Source: Zeus faber (Eukaryota > Chordata > Actinopteri > Zeiformes > Zeidae). Taken from it: 64,000 nt of DNA. The stretch is taken from NCBI GenBank assembly GCA_960531495.1, contig OY482849.1, positions 980,399-1,044,398 of the forward strand, read 5' to 3'. Position numbers and translations under genes: made by a program. Below the pieces are notes generated by a model. That model searched no databases. It was given only the letters and a program-made list of their open reading frames with translations, and was not told where the DNA came from. Positions 1 to 11,045 of this stretch are shown piece after piece. Every line of letters begins with the position of its first letter. Positions within the stretch are counted from its first letter, which is position 1.

Positions 1-380
1 TATTCAATGGAGTAACAAGAGCAACTTTCCACACTTGGGGAATTTCTACCTGATAAAATGGATAAATTAATAATGTTATATTCTAATATGCACCTGACCT
101 GGCAACCTGAAGTGATCATCACTCATAACAACTGATAAGAAACTTATACCATTTCAAGCTTCAGTTCCATGGCAAACATGTAGATTTAAATTGTGAACTG
201 AATTGCTGTTGCATACAGAATATACTGTAGATCAGAACATGTGATGAATCAGTCAATTAAACCAAATCTTCTCAACTGGCTTTCCTTTTCCTGGTCAATT
301 CTATATTTTTTTCTTTTCCCAGAGGTGTTTAATGTGATCGGGACACTTAACATCTCACTGTCTTGTGTTTTTATCCACAG

Positions 381-497
381 GTGATTTCATTTGTCGACTT
401 GGTGCGTTACTGCATTAGTGTTTGCAACCAAATTGCCTCCCATCTGCATATCTGTGTTTTTAAGATCAAGCCCACATCCTCCTCTGCCCTTCACTGA
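381..497 (+). CDS. cept1: cept1 last coding exon (choline/ethanolamine phosphotransferase 1, C-terminus)
   Basis: This is the terminal exon of CEPT1, the ER/nuclear-envelope enzyme that transfers phosphocholine or phosphoethanolamine from the CDP-alcohol to diacylglycerol. The exon follows a good acceptor (TTATCCACAG, 371-380) and is open in phase 0 for 38 codons to TGA at 495-497. The peptide [19 protein letters not shown] closely matches the CEPT1 C-terminal tail as I know it, just after the last membrane helix. The catalytic CDP-alcohol phosphotransferase motif lies upstream, outside the window. The neighbour dram2 also adjoins CEPT1 in human, which supports the call. Frame and splice site are seen in the sequence; the identity rests on remembered family sequence. 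Confidence 0.85.
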   Translation: MISFVDLVRYCISVCNQIASHLHICVFKIKPTSSSALH

Positions 498-1395
498 GAA
501 TGGATTGTCTATTCATTCTGGTCAAAGATTGTTTTTACTTTTTGGTTTTTATTTTATTAATTTTTTTTTTCTGGTTTCTAGTATATTCTATGTGCCCGAG
601 AGGGAACAGGGGGTAGGGTTTCATCAGAGGCGATTGGGAGTTAAAAACGTTACACTTCATACAGAGTTCAGTTCAGTCTGAATTTCTTTAAAAGTCCTTC
701 ATGTTGTAAATCCCAACGGTGAATTATAAGAATTGGCAGACTGTAACAGACTTGCTCAATATTTCTGCCTGTGAAAATGCTGGGTTTCCAAAGTCAGCGT
801 TTGAGCTGCTTCAGTCCATTAAAGGGGAGAAACTAGATTTCATCACAGACTGTTTTGTATTTCAGCAACAGGAAATAACAAATGCAAAGTTGTCTTTCTT
901 ATTTATTTATTTTTTTTGAGTTTATTTATTTATTATTCCTTATTTTTTTCAATATTTGCATAAAATCTTCCTACCATAAATATACTGTCAAAAGTGTTAA
1001 GGTTTGTGTCTTTTGCCTTTGGTTAAATATACTCCTTTCGGACATATATAAACCTCTTGGTCAATTAAATAGAATTTGAATGGTTGTGAATGAGTTAAAA
1101 GATTGTACTTTATTTTTCATGGAAGGCTGATACATTTTAATCTTAATTTTTTTTATTATAGTAATAATATATGAATGGTATCCGGAATAGCAAATGCATA
1201 ACTTTTCTCAACTGTTACTTATATGATTTAATATTGTACCAGATTGTGCAGAATTTGTAATGAAATACTGTACATCAATGTTTTCCGGTTTAGATGCTGC
1301 TGCAGATTTGTCTCGCGGCAAAAAATGAGTTGAAATTCTAGCTTTTGCATATTGTGCCTGTTTCATAATACTGTTTAAAACAATAAAAAATTAAA
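498..1395 (+). other. cept1: cept1 3' untranslated region
   Basis: AT-rich non-coding sequence follows the cept1 stop codon. It contains poly-T and ATTTATTTATT runs and ends at a canonical AATAAA at 1382-1387, followed by an A-rich stretch. Several short ORFs here have no coding character. The extent of the UTR is inferred from the poly(A) signal. Confidence 0.6.
1382..1387 (+). promoter_or_regulatory. candidate poly(A) signal AATAAA for cept1
   Basis: A canonical AATAAA lies about 885 nt after the cept1 stop, directly upstream of an A-rich tract. Further AATAAA hexamers occur inside the downstream duplicated block, so the real cleavage site is not certain. Confidence 0.5.
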
Positions 1396-1925
1396 AAAAA
1401 CTGCCATAATTGCAAACCCACGACATTAGTGTGGCTGTCATTTGCTTCTATGTCCTCCAGAAGATCTAAAAAGTAATGTGTTTAGGAGTCATTGCATATG
1501 TGACATGTGATTTCTCAGGAAAACAATGACATTTATTGGTCATTAACTTGTGCAGAGGAAGGTTTTACATCCACAGCATGATCATCCCAAGACAAATAAA
1601 ATGTATGTAAACCCTTATTCTAATTGTGTGCGCGTGTGTGTGCGTGCGCGGACAGACGGACAGATACCTATGGTTCTAAAAAAATAAAACTAAAAAAAAC
1701 TGCCGTAATTGCAAACCCGCAACATTAGTGTGGCTGTCATTTGCTTCTATGTCCTCCAGAAGATCTAAAAAGTAATGTGTTTAGGAGTCATTGTGTATGT
1801 GACGTGATTTCTCCAGAAAACAATGACATTTATTGGTCATTAACTTGTGCAGAGGAAGGTTTTACATCCACAGCATGATCATCCTGTGACAAATAAAATG
1901 GTTGTAAACCCTTACTCTAAAAGTG
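1396..1925. repeat. tandem duplication, about 300-bp period
   Basis: Two direct copies begin at about 1398 (ctgccataattgcaaaccca) and about 1699 (ctgccgtaattgcaaacccg). They run in parallel for about 225 bp, through the shared segments around 'gacatttattggtcattaac' and 'acaaataaaatg', with a few substitutions. The first copy is followed by a TG/CG-rich stretch and the second by the AT/ATAC microsatellite. No ORF or known element was recognised. Confidence 0.8.
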
Positions 1926-1929
1926 TGTG

Positions 1930-2026
1930 CATATATATATATATATATATATACATATATATACATACATACATACATACATACATACATACATACATAC
2001 ATACATACATACATACATACATACAT

Positions 2027-2057
<31 letters not shown>
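1930..2057. repeat. compound microsatellite (AT)n-(ATAC)n-(AC)n
   Basis: An AT dinucleotide run (about 1931-1952) passes into about 20 copies of ATAC (about 1960-2043) and then an AC run that abuts the Tc1 left terminus. ORFs read through it as Tyr/Ile/His/Thr repeats and are artefacts. Confidence 0.95.
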
Positions 2058-2059
<2 letters not shown>

Positions 2060-3650
2060 GTGGGGCAAAAAAGTATTTAGTCAGCCACCAATTGTGCAAG
2101 TTCTCCCACTTAAAAAGATGAGAGAGGCCTGTTATTTTCATCATAGGCATACCTCAACTATGAGACAAAATGAGAAAAAAAAAATCCAGAAAATAACAGT
2201 CTTATTTTTAAAGAATTTATTTGCAAATTATGGTGGAAAATAAGTATTTGGTCAATAACAAAAGTTCATCTCAACACTTTGTTATATACCCTTTGTTTGC
2301 AGTGACAGAGGTCAAACGTTTTCTGTAAGTCTTCACAAGGTTTTCACACACTGTTGCTGGTATTTTGGCCCATTCCTCCATGCAGATCTCCTCTAGAGCA
2401 GTGATGTTTTGGGGCTGTCGCTGGGCAACATGGACTTTCAACTCCCTCCAAAGATTTTCTATGGGGTTGAGATCTGGAGACTGGCTAGGCCACTCCAGGA
2501 ACTTGAAATGCTTCTTACGAAGCCACTTCTTCGTTGCCCGTGTGTTTGGGATCATTGTCATGCTGAAAGACCGAGCTACGTTTCATCTTCAATGCCCTTG
2601 CTGATGGAAGGAGGTTTTCCACTCAAAATCTCACGATTCATGGCCCCATTCATTCTTTCCTTTACACGGATCAGTCGTCCTGGTCCCTTTTCAGAAAAAC
2701 AGCTTCAAAGCATGATGTTTCCACCCCCATGCTTCACAGTAGGTATGGTATCTTTGGATACAACTCAGCTCTCTTTCTCCTCCAAACACGACAAGTTGAG
2801 TTTTTACCAAAAAGTTCTATTTTGGTTTCATCTGACCATATGACATTCTCCCAATCCTCTTCTGGATCATCCAAATGCTCCCTAGCAAATTTCAGACGGG
2901 CCTGGACATGTACTGGCTTAAGCAGGGGGACACGTCTGGCACTGCAGGATTTGAGTCCCTGGCGGCGTAGTGTGTTACTGATGGTAGCCTTTGTTACTTT
3001 GGTCCCAGCTCTCTGCAGGTCATTCACTAGGTCCCCCCGTGTGGTTCTGGGATGTTTGCTCACCGTTCTTTTGATAATTTTGACCCCACGGGGTGAGATC
3101 TTGCGTGAAGCCCCAGATCGAGGGAGATTATCAGTGGTCTTGTATGTCTTCCATTTTCTAATAATTGCTCCCACAGTTGATTTCTTCACAACAAGCTGCT
3201 TACCTATTGCAGATTCAGTCTTCCCAGCCTGGTGCAGGTCTACAATTTTGTTTCTGGTGTCCTTTGACAGCTCGTTGGTCTTGGCCATAGTGGAGTTTGG
3301 AGTGTGACTGAGGTTGTGGACAGGTGTCTTTTATACTGATAACGAGTTCAAACAGGTGCCATCAATACAGGTAACGAGTGGAGGACAGAGGAGCCTCTTA
3401 AAGAAAAAGTTACAGGTCTGTGAAAGCCAGAAATCTTGCTTGTTTGTAGGTGACCAAATGCTTATTTTATCGAGGAATTTATCAATTAATTCATTAAAAA
3501 TCCTACAATGTGATTTCCTGGATTCTTTCCCCCCATTCTGTCTCTCATAGTGGAAGTGTACCTATGATGAAAATTACAGGCCTCTCTCATCTTTTTAAGT
3601 GGGAGAACTTGCACAATTGGTGGCTGACTAAATACTTTTTTGCCCCACTG
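2058..3650 (-). mobile_element. Tc1-like (Tc1/mariner) DNA transposon, degenerate
   Basis: The 1593-bp element has long terminal inverted repeats of about 108 bp. The left end reads CAGTGGGGCAAAAAAGTATT from 2058, and the exact reverse complement ends at 3650. Terminal similarity continues inward past 'gagagaggcct'. The right end is followed by TA, the expected Tc1 target. The left end abuts AC repeats, so the left TA is not preserved. One transposase reading lies on the minus strand, interrupted by frameshifts. The inverted repeats look nearly identical, so mobilisation in trans is conceivable, but no intact transposase is present. Confidence 0.93.
2271..3288 (-). pseudogene. Tc1-like transposase (broken)
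   Basis: The N-terminal part (3288 down to 2734, 184 codons) starts [10 protein letters not shown] and has the paired-type helix-turn-helix region expected of Tc1 transposases. The first catalytic Asp lies in [11 protein letters not shown] (about residue 153). The reading frame is lost near 2734. The second catalytic Asp motif, DNDPKHT, is readable near 2555 in one frame, and a further single-base shift leads to the C-terminal part (to 2271). That part keeps the third catalytic site in [11 protein letters not shown]. At least two frameshifts are therefore needed to read across it. It acted as a cut-and-paste DDE recombinase and is now inactive. Confidence 0.9.
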
Positions 3651-3660
3651 TATGTATGTA

Positions 3661-3666
3661 CTATGC

Positions 3667-3716
<50 letters not shown>

Positions 3717-3739
3717 GTATATATATATGTATATATGTC

Positions 3740-3779
<40 letters not shown>
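3661..3779. repeat. (TA)n and (TG)n microsatellites
   Basis: A TA-rich run (about 3671-3740) is followed by an uninterrupted TG run (about 3741-3778), immediately outside the Tc1 right end. Confidence 0.95.
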
Positions 3780-3782
<3 letters not shown>

Positions 3783-4155
3783 TGTCCACAGGTGAGTGAA
3801 CATGACTTATCCCCATTAGTACTGGTGTAGAAGGTCGGTATCATGTCGCATCACCTTTAAGCAGCGGAAAGGGCCCCGAAGCCCCCCGAACTCCGCAGCC
3901 CTGTAGACACCCTACGGCTGCAGGAAAGCCCCGAGTACCCTGCCCTGCGGCCACAGAAGACCCCCGGGCCCCCAGAGAAGCCAGAGGGCAGTGGAGCAAC
4001 CCCCACGCCCAGCACCAAGGAGCATTACCCAGTCCCAGGGAGCACGAGGAGACCCCGCACCCCAGGGGTAGCAGAAGCAAAAGGCCGCCCCCCACACCCC
4101 AACCCACACCCACAACGGCAAGCAGTCCCCCCAGGGGCCCCAGAAGGCACAAGGG
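3780..4155. other. GC-rich non-coding stretch upstream of L2 fragment
   Basis: An abrupt change to C/G-rich, CCCC- and purine-run-rich sequence (about 3860-4155) leads into the L2 reverse-transcriptase fragment. Several overlapping minus-strand ORFs of 60-110 codons are low-complexity Gly/Leu/Cys-rich and are read as composition artefacts. It may be the 5' part of the LINE copy; I cannot assign it further. Confidence 0.4.
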
Positions 4156-5127
4156 TCCATCGCCTTTTAAAGAAACCAAACCTTGATCCCTCTGTTCTTA
4201 ACAATTTTAGGCCCATTTCTGAACTTCCATTTTTTTCAAAGGTTGTAGAGAAGGTGATATTATCAACCCAGCTTTTGGCTTTTATGTGTCACAATAACAT
4301 CTTTGAGAAATTCCAGTCTGGTTTTAGAGCTTGACATATTACAGAAACTGTCCTCCTCCAAGTAACAAACGATATCCTTTAAGCAGCTGATAGGAGGGAT
4401 AGTGCAATTTTGATTGTTTTAGATCTAAGTGCAGCCTTTGACACTGTAGATCACTCCATTTTAATAGACCGTCTTAACACCTGGGATAGCATCAAGGACA
4501 CTGCACTTGCCTGGTTTTATTCCTTCCTTTTAGAAAGAACCCTTGCAGTCTCCATAGGTAACGACTCATCCTCTACAGCTCAAATTACCTGTGGTGTACC
4601 ACAAGTTTCCATTTTAGGTCCAATTTCAGTTTCAATTTCTATTTCAGTCTGTGCTGCCTCTTGGCCAAATTATCCAAAGACACAATGTCTCTTTTCATTG
4701 CTACGCAGATGATACACGAATATGCCTTCCTCAGAGACCTGGTGACCCAAACAACCTAGCTGCTGTTGTAGATTGAGGCCTTACTCCAAGCTACATAACA
4801 GATATTTTGACACCATATGAGCCAGTACGCAGCCTCAGATCCTCAGGCGGGGCCCTCCTGGCTGTTCCAAAGTCTAGACTTAAAACTAAAGGTAACCGTA
4901 CCTTTTCGGTCAGGGCCCCTTGACTTTGGAACAACCTGCCTGAGGAGATTCGGTGGCAGACTCAGTGATGTCTTTTAAATCTCTTCTCAAAACCCATTTT
5001 TATATCTATTTTTATGTGGTGCCGCCCCCCCTTCTTTATCTATTATATTTTTTACTTATTTATTTATTATTTATTATTATTTATATTTTTCCTTTTATTT
5101 CTATTTCCTTTTATGTTGTATCTAACC
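4156..5127 (+). mobile_element. L2/CR1-group LINE fragment (reverse transcriptase remnant)
   Basis: Translation pieces match the fish L2-type Pol: NNFRPISELPF near 4200, the palm motif DLSAAFDTVDHSI at about 4425-4460, and GVPQVS near 4600. A C-terminal tail with FGTTCLR-like and SFKSLLKTHF segments lies near 4930-5000. In-frame stops (for example near 4333) and an internal deletion remove most of the region after the palm. It is 5'-truncated and dead. The AT-rich 3'UTR (5030-5120) runs up to the next LINE. Confidence 0.8.
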
Positions 5128-6604
5128 TAGCCACTGGGGGTGCACAAGCCAGTGTATCATCGGTGCCGTTCACAAGCCCAGATGAATAGAGAGGGTTGCG
5201 TTAGGAAGGGCATCCAGCGTAAAAACCATCCCAAATCAAACATGCAGACAACAAATCTGATTTCCATACCGAATCGGTCGAGGCCCGGGTTAATAACGAC
5301 CCCCCCTGGTGCCGTTAGCCAACAGGGTGCCAGTGAAAATTGTGCTACTGTCGGCCGAAGAAGAAGAAGAGGGGGAAGGTGTGTCCAGAGACAGCCGGAG
5401 AGGAAGAAGGGTAGGCGAGTAGAGTTAAGAGTAGGAACTTTGAAAGTTGGCACTATGAAGGGTAAAGACAGAGAACTGGCTGACGTGATGGAGAGAAGGA
5501 AGGTAGATGTACTATGTGTACAAGAGACCAGGTGGAAGGGGAGTAAGGCCAGGAGTATTGGAGCCGGGTACAAGTTGTTCTACCATGGAGTGGATGGCAG
5601 CAGAAATGGGGTAGGGATAGTCTTGAAGGAAGATGTCAAGAGTGTTTTGAAGGTGATGAGAGTGTTCGGACGAAGTGATGAGCATGAAGCTGGAAATTGA
5701 TGGGGTGATAATGAATGTGGTCAGTGCATATGCTCCCGAAATTGGGTGTGAGATGGAAGAGAAAGAAGAATTCTTAAGTGAGTTGGATGTAGTGGTGCAG
5801 AGCGTCCCCAAGGGAGAGAGAGTGGTTGTTGGAGCAGATCTCATTGGGCATGTTGGTGAAGGGATCAGAGACATAGGTGACGAGAAGGTGATGGGTAGGT
5901 ATGGTGTCAAGGAAAGGAATGTGGAAGGACAGATGGTGGTGGATTTCACCAAAAGGATGGAATTGGCTGTTGTGAATATGTATTTTCAAGAAGAGGGAGG
6001 AACAGAGGGTGACATACAAGAGTGGAGGAAGGTGCACACAGGTGGATTACATCTTGTGCAGTAGGTGCAATCTGAAAGAGATTACTGACTGCAAAGTGGT
6101 GGTAGGGGAGTGTGTTGCTAGGCAGCATCGGATGGTGGTCTGTAGGATGACTCTAGGCCAAGAAGAGAAGGAGAGTTAAAGAAGCGCCAAAGATAAAATG
6201 GTGGAAGTTGAAAAAGGAGGAGTGTTGCAATTATTTAGGGAAGAGGTAGTTGGGAATGAACCAGATGACTGGGAAACAACTGCAGAAGTGGTGAGGGAGA
6301 CGGCCAAGAAGGTACTCAGTGTATCATGCGGGAAGTTGAAGCAAGACAAGGACTCTTGGTGGTGGAATGAGGAAGTACAGGAGAGTATAGAGCAGAAAAC
6401 GTTGGCGAAGAAGAAATGGGATAGTCAGAGAGATGAAGAAAGTAGACAGGAGTACAAGCTGATGCGGTGCAAGGCAAAGAGTGAAGTGGCAAAGTCAAAG
6501 GAAAAGGCATACGAGTTGTATGAGAGGTTGGACAGTAAGGACGGAGAAAAGGACTTGTACCGATTGGCAAGACAAAGGGAACAAGCTGGGAAGGATGTAG
6601 AGCA
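5128..6604 (+). mobile_element. RTE-clade LINE, 5' part with apurinic endonuclease domain
   Basis: The copy begins at 'ctagccactgggggtgcaca', the same 5' start as the antisense copy ending at 25625. Open segments lie at 5140-5700, 5675-6064 and 6198-6630 in different frames. They encode the APE-type endonuclease motifs VGTLKVGTMKGK, VLCVQETRWKGS, VVSAYAPEIG, GERVVVGADL and HRMVVCRMTL, followed by the linker (EKDLYRLARQREQAGKDVE) before the RT. The RT domain is absent: the copy is cut at 6604 by the left end of the palindrome. Frameshifts make it non-functional. Confidence 0.88.
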
Positions 6605-7063
6605 TCAGAAACGTTCGAGAACTCAAAATAAGTCACCAGCCTGTCGGCAACAAGTGACGCATACAAGGTGCGACGCATATTTTGATCGACAAAATATTAA
6701 AACGCATTTTATTGTCCTAAAGCTTTGGGAGAGGGCCGGTACCGCTGGTGACACGATCAAGTGCTGAAGGCAATCGCTGAGTCCATCTGTAGCACCATCG
6801 ACCAGAGCAAGCATCTCCAACCATCAAGATGAGAAATCACATTTGTGTGGAACACATCCAAACCCGCGCCCAAAGGCCCAGGCAGGCAGGTCAGAAGGGA
6901 CAAGCCGTGGATGAATGCTTCTTGGACACAGGCTGGGAACTGATCACTCCCGGTCGGGTCGCCTGGGTGAGGGTGTCTGAGGTTGAAAGACCCGAAACAC
7001 CCTATGATCCCAGGTACTGTCACTGAGGATGTGTCCAAGTGCATCATGAGATGTTTTACTATC

Positions 7064-7064
<1 letters not shown>

Positions 7065-7120
<56 letters not shown>
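7065..7120. repeat. (TG)n microsatellite in left arm
   Basis: Uninterrupted TG dinucleotides of about 55 bp. This is the counterpart of the longer CA tract in the right arm, and the clearest length difference between the arms. Confidence 0.95.
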
Positions 7121-7122
<2 letters not shown>

Positions 7123-7472
7123 GATGGCTCTTCCCCCTGTTGTAGCTGGGTGTATGTGATTCAAGACTCCTCAACCTGGGGTCAACACAGGGAAGACATC
7201 CTAATACACTGCTGGGTCACTGATGCAGAGCAACTGATCCACATATATTACTCAATGCAGTTAAGGCCTTGGAGGTGATTACACTAGGCTAGATACACAG
7301 GAAGCTGGCAACCTCTAATTTCCTGCCTTGAAGGGGAAAATAAATGAAGGAACGCAAATTGGAGGGCGCATTAGCAGTGGGTCGCGGGTGACCTCTCCTG
7401 ATCACTTGAGGTGGCTGCAACAAGTTTCTGGCTATATACTGCAACAAGTTTCTGGCTATATAAATGGCAATG

Positions 7473-7900
7473 TGGTGGCACGGTGGCACAGTGCATTGCA
7501 CTGCTGCCTCACAGCAAGAAGGTCCTGGGTTCGATTCCCGCCTGGGGCGCTGTTGGCACCGTGCTCCGGCGGGTTATCTTCCAAAAACAGGAGCCTTTCT
7601 GTGTGGAGTTTGCATGTTCTCCCCGTGCTCACATGGGGTTTCCTCCACCTCACGTCAGTAAGGACCCCCACCAAAAACATGCACCCATCATGGTCTGACC
7701 AGCGATGGACACTTATCACCTGGTCCCCGGGCGCGTCCACGTACGCTGCCCACTGCTCCTGGCTGTGCCCCCGGAGGAAGGACAAGCCAGGATGGTCAAA
7801 AGCAGAGAATCCATTTCACCGGCCACCATCAAGCATGTGTGTGTGTGTGCAAGCATGTGTTGTGGAGTGTCGTGTGATGATTAAAGACTGTTTCTTCTAA
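7473..7900 (+). mobile_element. tRNA-derived SINE (left-arm copy)
   Basis: It has a tRNA-like head, 'gtggcacggtggcacagtgc', with a B-box-like GGTTCGATTCC at about 7539. The body contains 'gtgtggagtttgcatgttct', a segment common in fish SINEs, and the copy ends in a short TG-rich tail. There is no target duplication around it: a duplicated 23-mer lies wholly on the upstream side. The same copy is present inverted in the right arm, so it inserted before the inverted duplication formed. Confidence 0.75.
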
Positions 7901-8266
7901 ATGATACGAAACGACACTTTATCTTAAATAATAATAACTCAAATATATCGCGACTACCCTAGGCTACATGTCACCAATATGCACTTTACATTGGCAAAAT
8001 GCTTTGTTCTCCCTAACAACACGTCCCCGCTGTCTGTCTGAAGTTCTTCATTCTTCAGTTCCAAAAGAAAAAACAAAAAAGGAATTTCCAAAAAAAAAAT
8101 TGGACCGTTTTTTGAATTTGGATTGTCGAAAAAAGGGCTCTTTTGGGATTTGAAATGAAAAAAAGATTTACAGTATTATATCCGATGATACCTAGACATC
8201 TTAGTTTCCTTGGATAATCCATAATTCCTTTGTACTTTATCCATATATCTTATATGTATTTTATTT

Positions 8267-8478
8267 TTATGTTCATACACATGTCTAAGCCTTTGAAAGT
8301 TGTAGGTGATAAAAACAAGGGAATTTTAATCCCATACAAATGATGCTACATTTTTTTTGTAAAATGGTTTACAAAGCACAAGTATGACTTCCTTATGTAT
8401 TTGTGGATGGAGACATATATTTATCTTTATGCATATAAAAATCGAAATACTGATTTGAAGACTGAGATATATGTAAAT
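8267..8478. other. palindrome spacer
   Basis: A 212-bp AT-rich unpaired centre between the arms. I see no ORF, gene or known element in it. Short inverted matches continue imperfectly at its edges. Confidence 0.7.
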
Positions 8479-8845
8479 AAATAAAATACATATAAGATAT
8501 ATGGATAAAGTACAAAGGAATTATGGATTATCCAAGGAAACTAAGATGTCTAGGTATCATCGGATATAATACGGTAAATCTTTTTTTCATTTCAAATCCC
8601 AAAAGAGCCCTTTTTTCGACAATCCAAATTCAAAAAACGGTCCAATTTTATTTTTTGGAAATTCCTTTTTTGTTTTTTCTTTTGGAACTGAAGAATGAAG
8701 AACTTCAGACAGACAGCGGGGACGTGTTGTTAGGGAGAACAAAGCATTTTGCCAATGTAAAGTGCATATTGGTGACATGTAGCCTAGGGTAGTCGCGATA
8801 TATTTGAGTTATTATTATTTAAGACAAAGTGTCGTTTCGTATCAT

Positions 8846-9273
8846 TTAGAAGAAACAGTCTTTAATCATCACACGACACTCCACAACACATGCTTGCACA
8901 CACACACACATGCTTGATGGTGGCCGGTGAAATGGATTCTCTGCTTTTGACCATCCTGGCTTGTCCTTCCTCCGGGGGCACAGCCAGGAGCAGTGGGCAG
9001 CGTACGTGGACGCGCCCGGGGACCAGGTGATAAGTGTCCATCGCTGGTCAGACCATGATGGGTGCATGTTTTTGGTGGGGGTCCTTACTGACGTGAGGTG
9101 GAGGAAACCCCATGTGAGCACGGGGAGAACATGCAAACTCCACACAGAAAGGCTCCTGTTTTTGGAAGATAACCCGCCGGAGCACGGTGCCAACAGCGCC
9201 CCAGGCGGGAATCGAACCCAGGACCTTCTTGCTGTGAGGCAGCAGTGCAATGCACTGTGCCACCGTGCCACCA
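8846..9273 (-). mobile_element. tRNA-derived SINE (right-arm copy)
   Basis: Reverse complement of the left-arm SINE, apparently identical over its length. The B box reads ggaatcgaacc in the plus strand near 9208. Confidence 0.75.
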
Positions 9274-9623
9274 CATTGCCATTTATATAGCCAGAAACTT
9301 GTTGCAGTATATAGCCAGAAACTTGTTGCAGCCACCTCAAGTGATCAGGAGAGGTCACCCGCGACCCACTGCTAATGCGCCCTCCAATTTGCGTTCCTTC
9401 ATTTATTTTCCCCTTCAAGGCAGGAAATTAGAGGTTGCCAGCTTCCTGTGTATCTAGCCTAGTGTAATCACCTCCAAGGCCTTAACTGCATTGAGTAATA
9501 TATGTGGATCAGTTGCTCTGCATCAGTGACCCAGCAGTGTATTAGGATGTCTTCCCTGTGTTGACCCCAGGTTGAGGAGTCTTGAATCACATACACCCAG
9601 CTACAAGAGGGGGAAGAGCCATC

Positions 9624-9729
<106 letters not shown>

Positions 9730-10189
9730 CGATAGTAAAACATCTCATGATGCACTTGGACACATCCTCAGTGATAGTACCTGGGATCATAGGGTGTTTC
9801 GGGTCTTTCAACCTCAGACACCCTCACCCAGGCGACCCGACCGGGAGTGATCAGTTCCCAGCCTGTGTCCAAGAAGCATTCATCCACGGCTTGTCCCTTC
9901 TGACCTGCCTGCCTGGGCCTTTGGGCGCGGGTTTGGATGTGTTCCACACAAATGTGATTTCTCATCTTGATGGTTGGAGATGCTTGCTCTGGTCGATGGT
10001 GCTACAGATGGACTCAGCGATTACCTTCAGCACTTGATCGTGTCACCAGCGGTACCTGCCCTCTCCCAAAGCTTTAGGACAATAAAATGCGTTTTAATAT
10101 TTTGTCGATCAAAATATGCGTCGCACCTTGTATGCGTCACTTGTTGCCGACAGGCTGGTGACTTATTTTGAGTTCTCGAACGTTTCTGA

Positions 10190-11045
10190 GGAAAGAAACG
10201 TTTCTGAGGAAAATAGAACGTTAAAGTTTATTTCATGGAATGCGGAGTGGAATCAAGACAATGGAATGCCATTCCCGACACCTATTTGAACATGAACAAG
10301 TACGCATTTGGGGTCCTGTCCATCTTTGGATCAACATACTTACATGCGAGCAAGTGTTTTCCACTATGAACTTCATAAAAAGCAAAGATCGGTCGCGACT
10401 CACTGATGACAGCTTACAGTCATGTGTGAAGCTCAAAGTTACGTCATACAGCCCGGATATGGAGAAGCTCTGCAGTGAAATTCAGGGGCAGAAATCACAT
10501 TAAGCAGGTGAGAGAAACAAGCTATTCATTTTGCAAACATAGATATTTATATCGGACCCTGAACTGATGTAGTTATTTTTCATATTCAGGTCAACGATTG
10601 ACTGTGGCACGCGACTGAGGAAATAGTCGCGGATGACGGCACACTGAAATAGACTTAAGTCATTTTTTTGCCCCTTATAATTAAAATGAATATTTATTTT
10701 CTTCAAATCCACAAATAAGTGAAGGACCTGCATTTGGTATTTTATTTAAAAAAAAAATGATACATGCCAGTATTCTTTTTTTTAAAGTTCAAAAGAATTT
10801 AGTGTTTTGCTGTGTCAAGCACCGAAAAAAAATGAGTCTTTATCAGTTTGTAGTTCTTTTATTTCATAAATGCAACGAACTACAGTTCTTATATACAGTA
10901 CATAGCACAAGTGTAATAAAACTATACTGTATCTCCGGTGTATCTTAATTATAGCGGTCAAATAGGTTTGCGGCTCCAGGTGGGTTTTATTTGGTGGGAA
11001 TCACACCCAAATGGCTCTTTTAATGCTGAAGGTTGCCGACCCCTG
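10190..11045 (+). mobile_element. hAT-superfamily DNA transposon, 3' part
   Basis: The right end carries a hAT-type terminus: the plus strand ends GGTTGCCGACCCCTG at 11031-11045, the complement of the familiar CAGGGGTCGGCAACC terminal repeat. A C-terminal transposase remnant lies at 10222-10502. AT-rich sequence lies between. The left half and left terminus are missing, because the palindrome right arm abuts at 10189. No 8-bp target duplication can be tested. Confidence 0.75.
10222..10502 (+). pseudogene. hAT transposase C-terminal (dimerisation) region remnant
   Basis: The reading NKYAFGVLSIFGSTYL in one frame continues as CEQVFSTMNFIKS and SRLTDDSLQSCVKL in another, ending at a stop near 10501. 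This is the hAT C-terminal dimerisation region, as found in GTF2IRD2- or Charlie-type transposases. The two frames are separated by what looks like a 2-bp insertion near 10343. It is a remnant only. Confidence 0.72.

Larger units (their letters stand above)
6605..8266 (+). repeat. palindrome left arm
   Basis: Order in the arm: a short degenerate coding-like stretch (6680-7030) with readable pieces such as HDQVLKAIAESI, interrupted by a stop; (TG)n at about 7065-7120; unclassified sequence (7121-7440); a 23-bp tandem duplication ending in 'ttctggctatata' (7415-7461); a tRNA-derived SINE (7473 to about 7900); and an A/T-rich part up to the spacer. The coding-like stretch resembles LINE C-terminal sequence, but this is weak. 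Confidence 0.9.

Noticed and set aside
1847..2243. ORFs rich in Tyr-Ile-His-Thr and Cys-Val around the microsatellite
   Set aside because: They are translations of (AT)n, (ATAC)n and (AC)n and are not genes.
3841..4216. Overlapping minus-strand ORFs of 63-112 codons in GC-rich DNA
   Set aside because: Low-complexity Gly/Leu/Cys composition, three frames open at once, and no domain.
7328..7900. A 190-codon ORF present identically in both palindrome arms
   Set aside because: It runs through a tRNA-derived SINE and its flanks. The apparent conservation is due to arm identity, not to selection on a protein.
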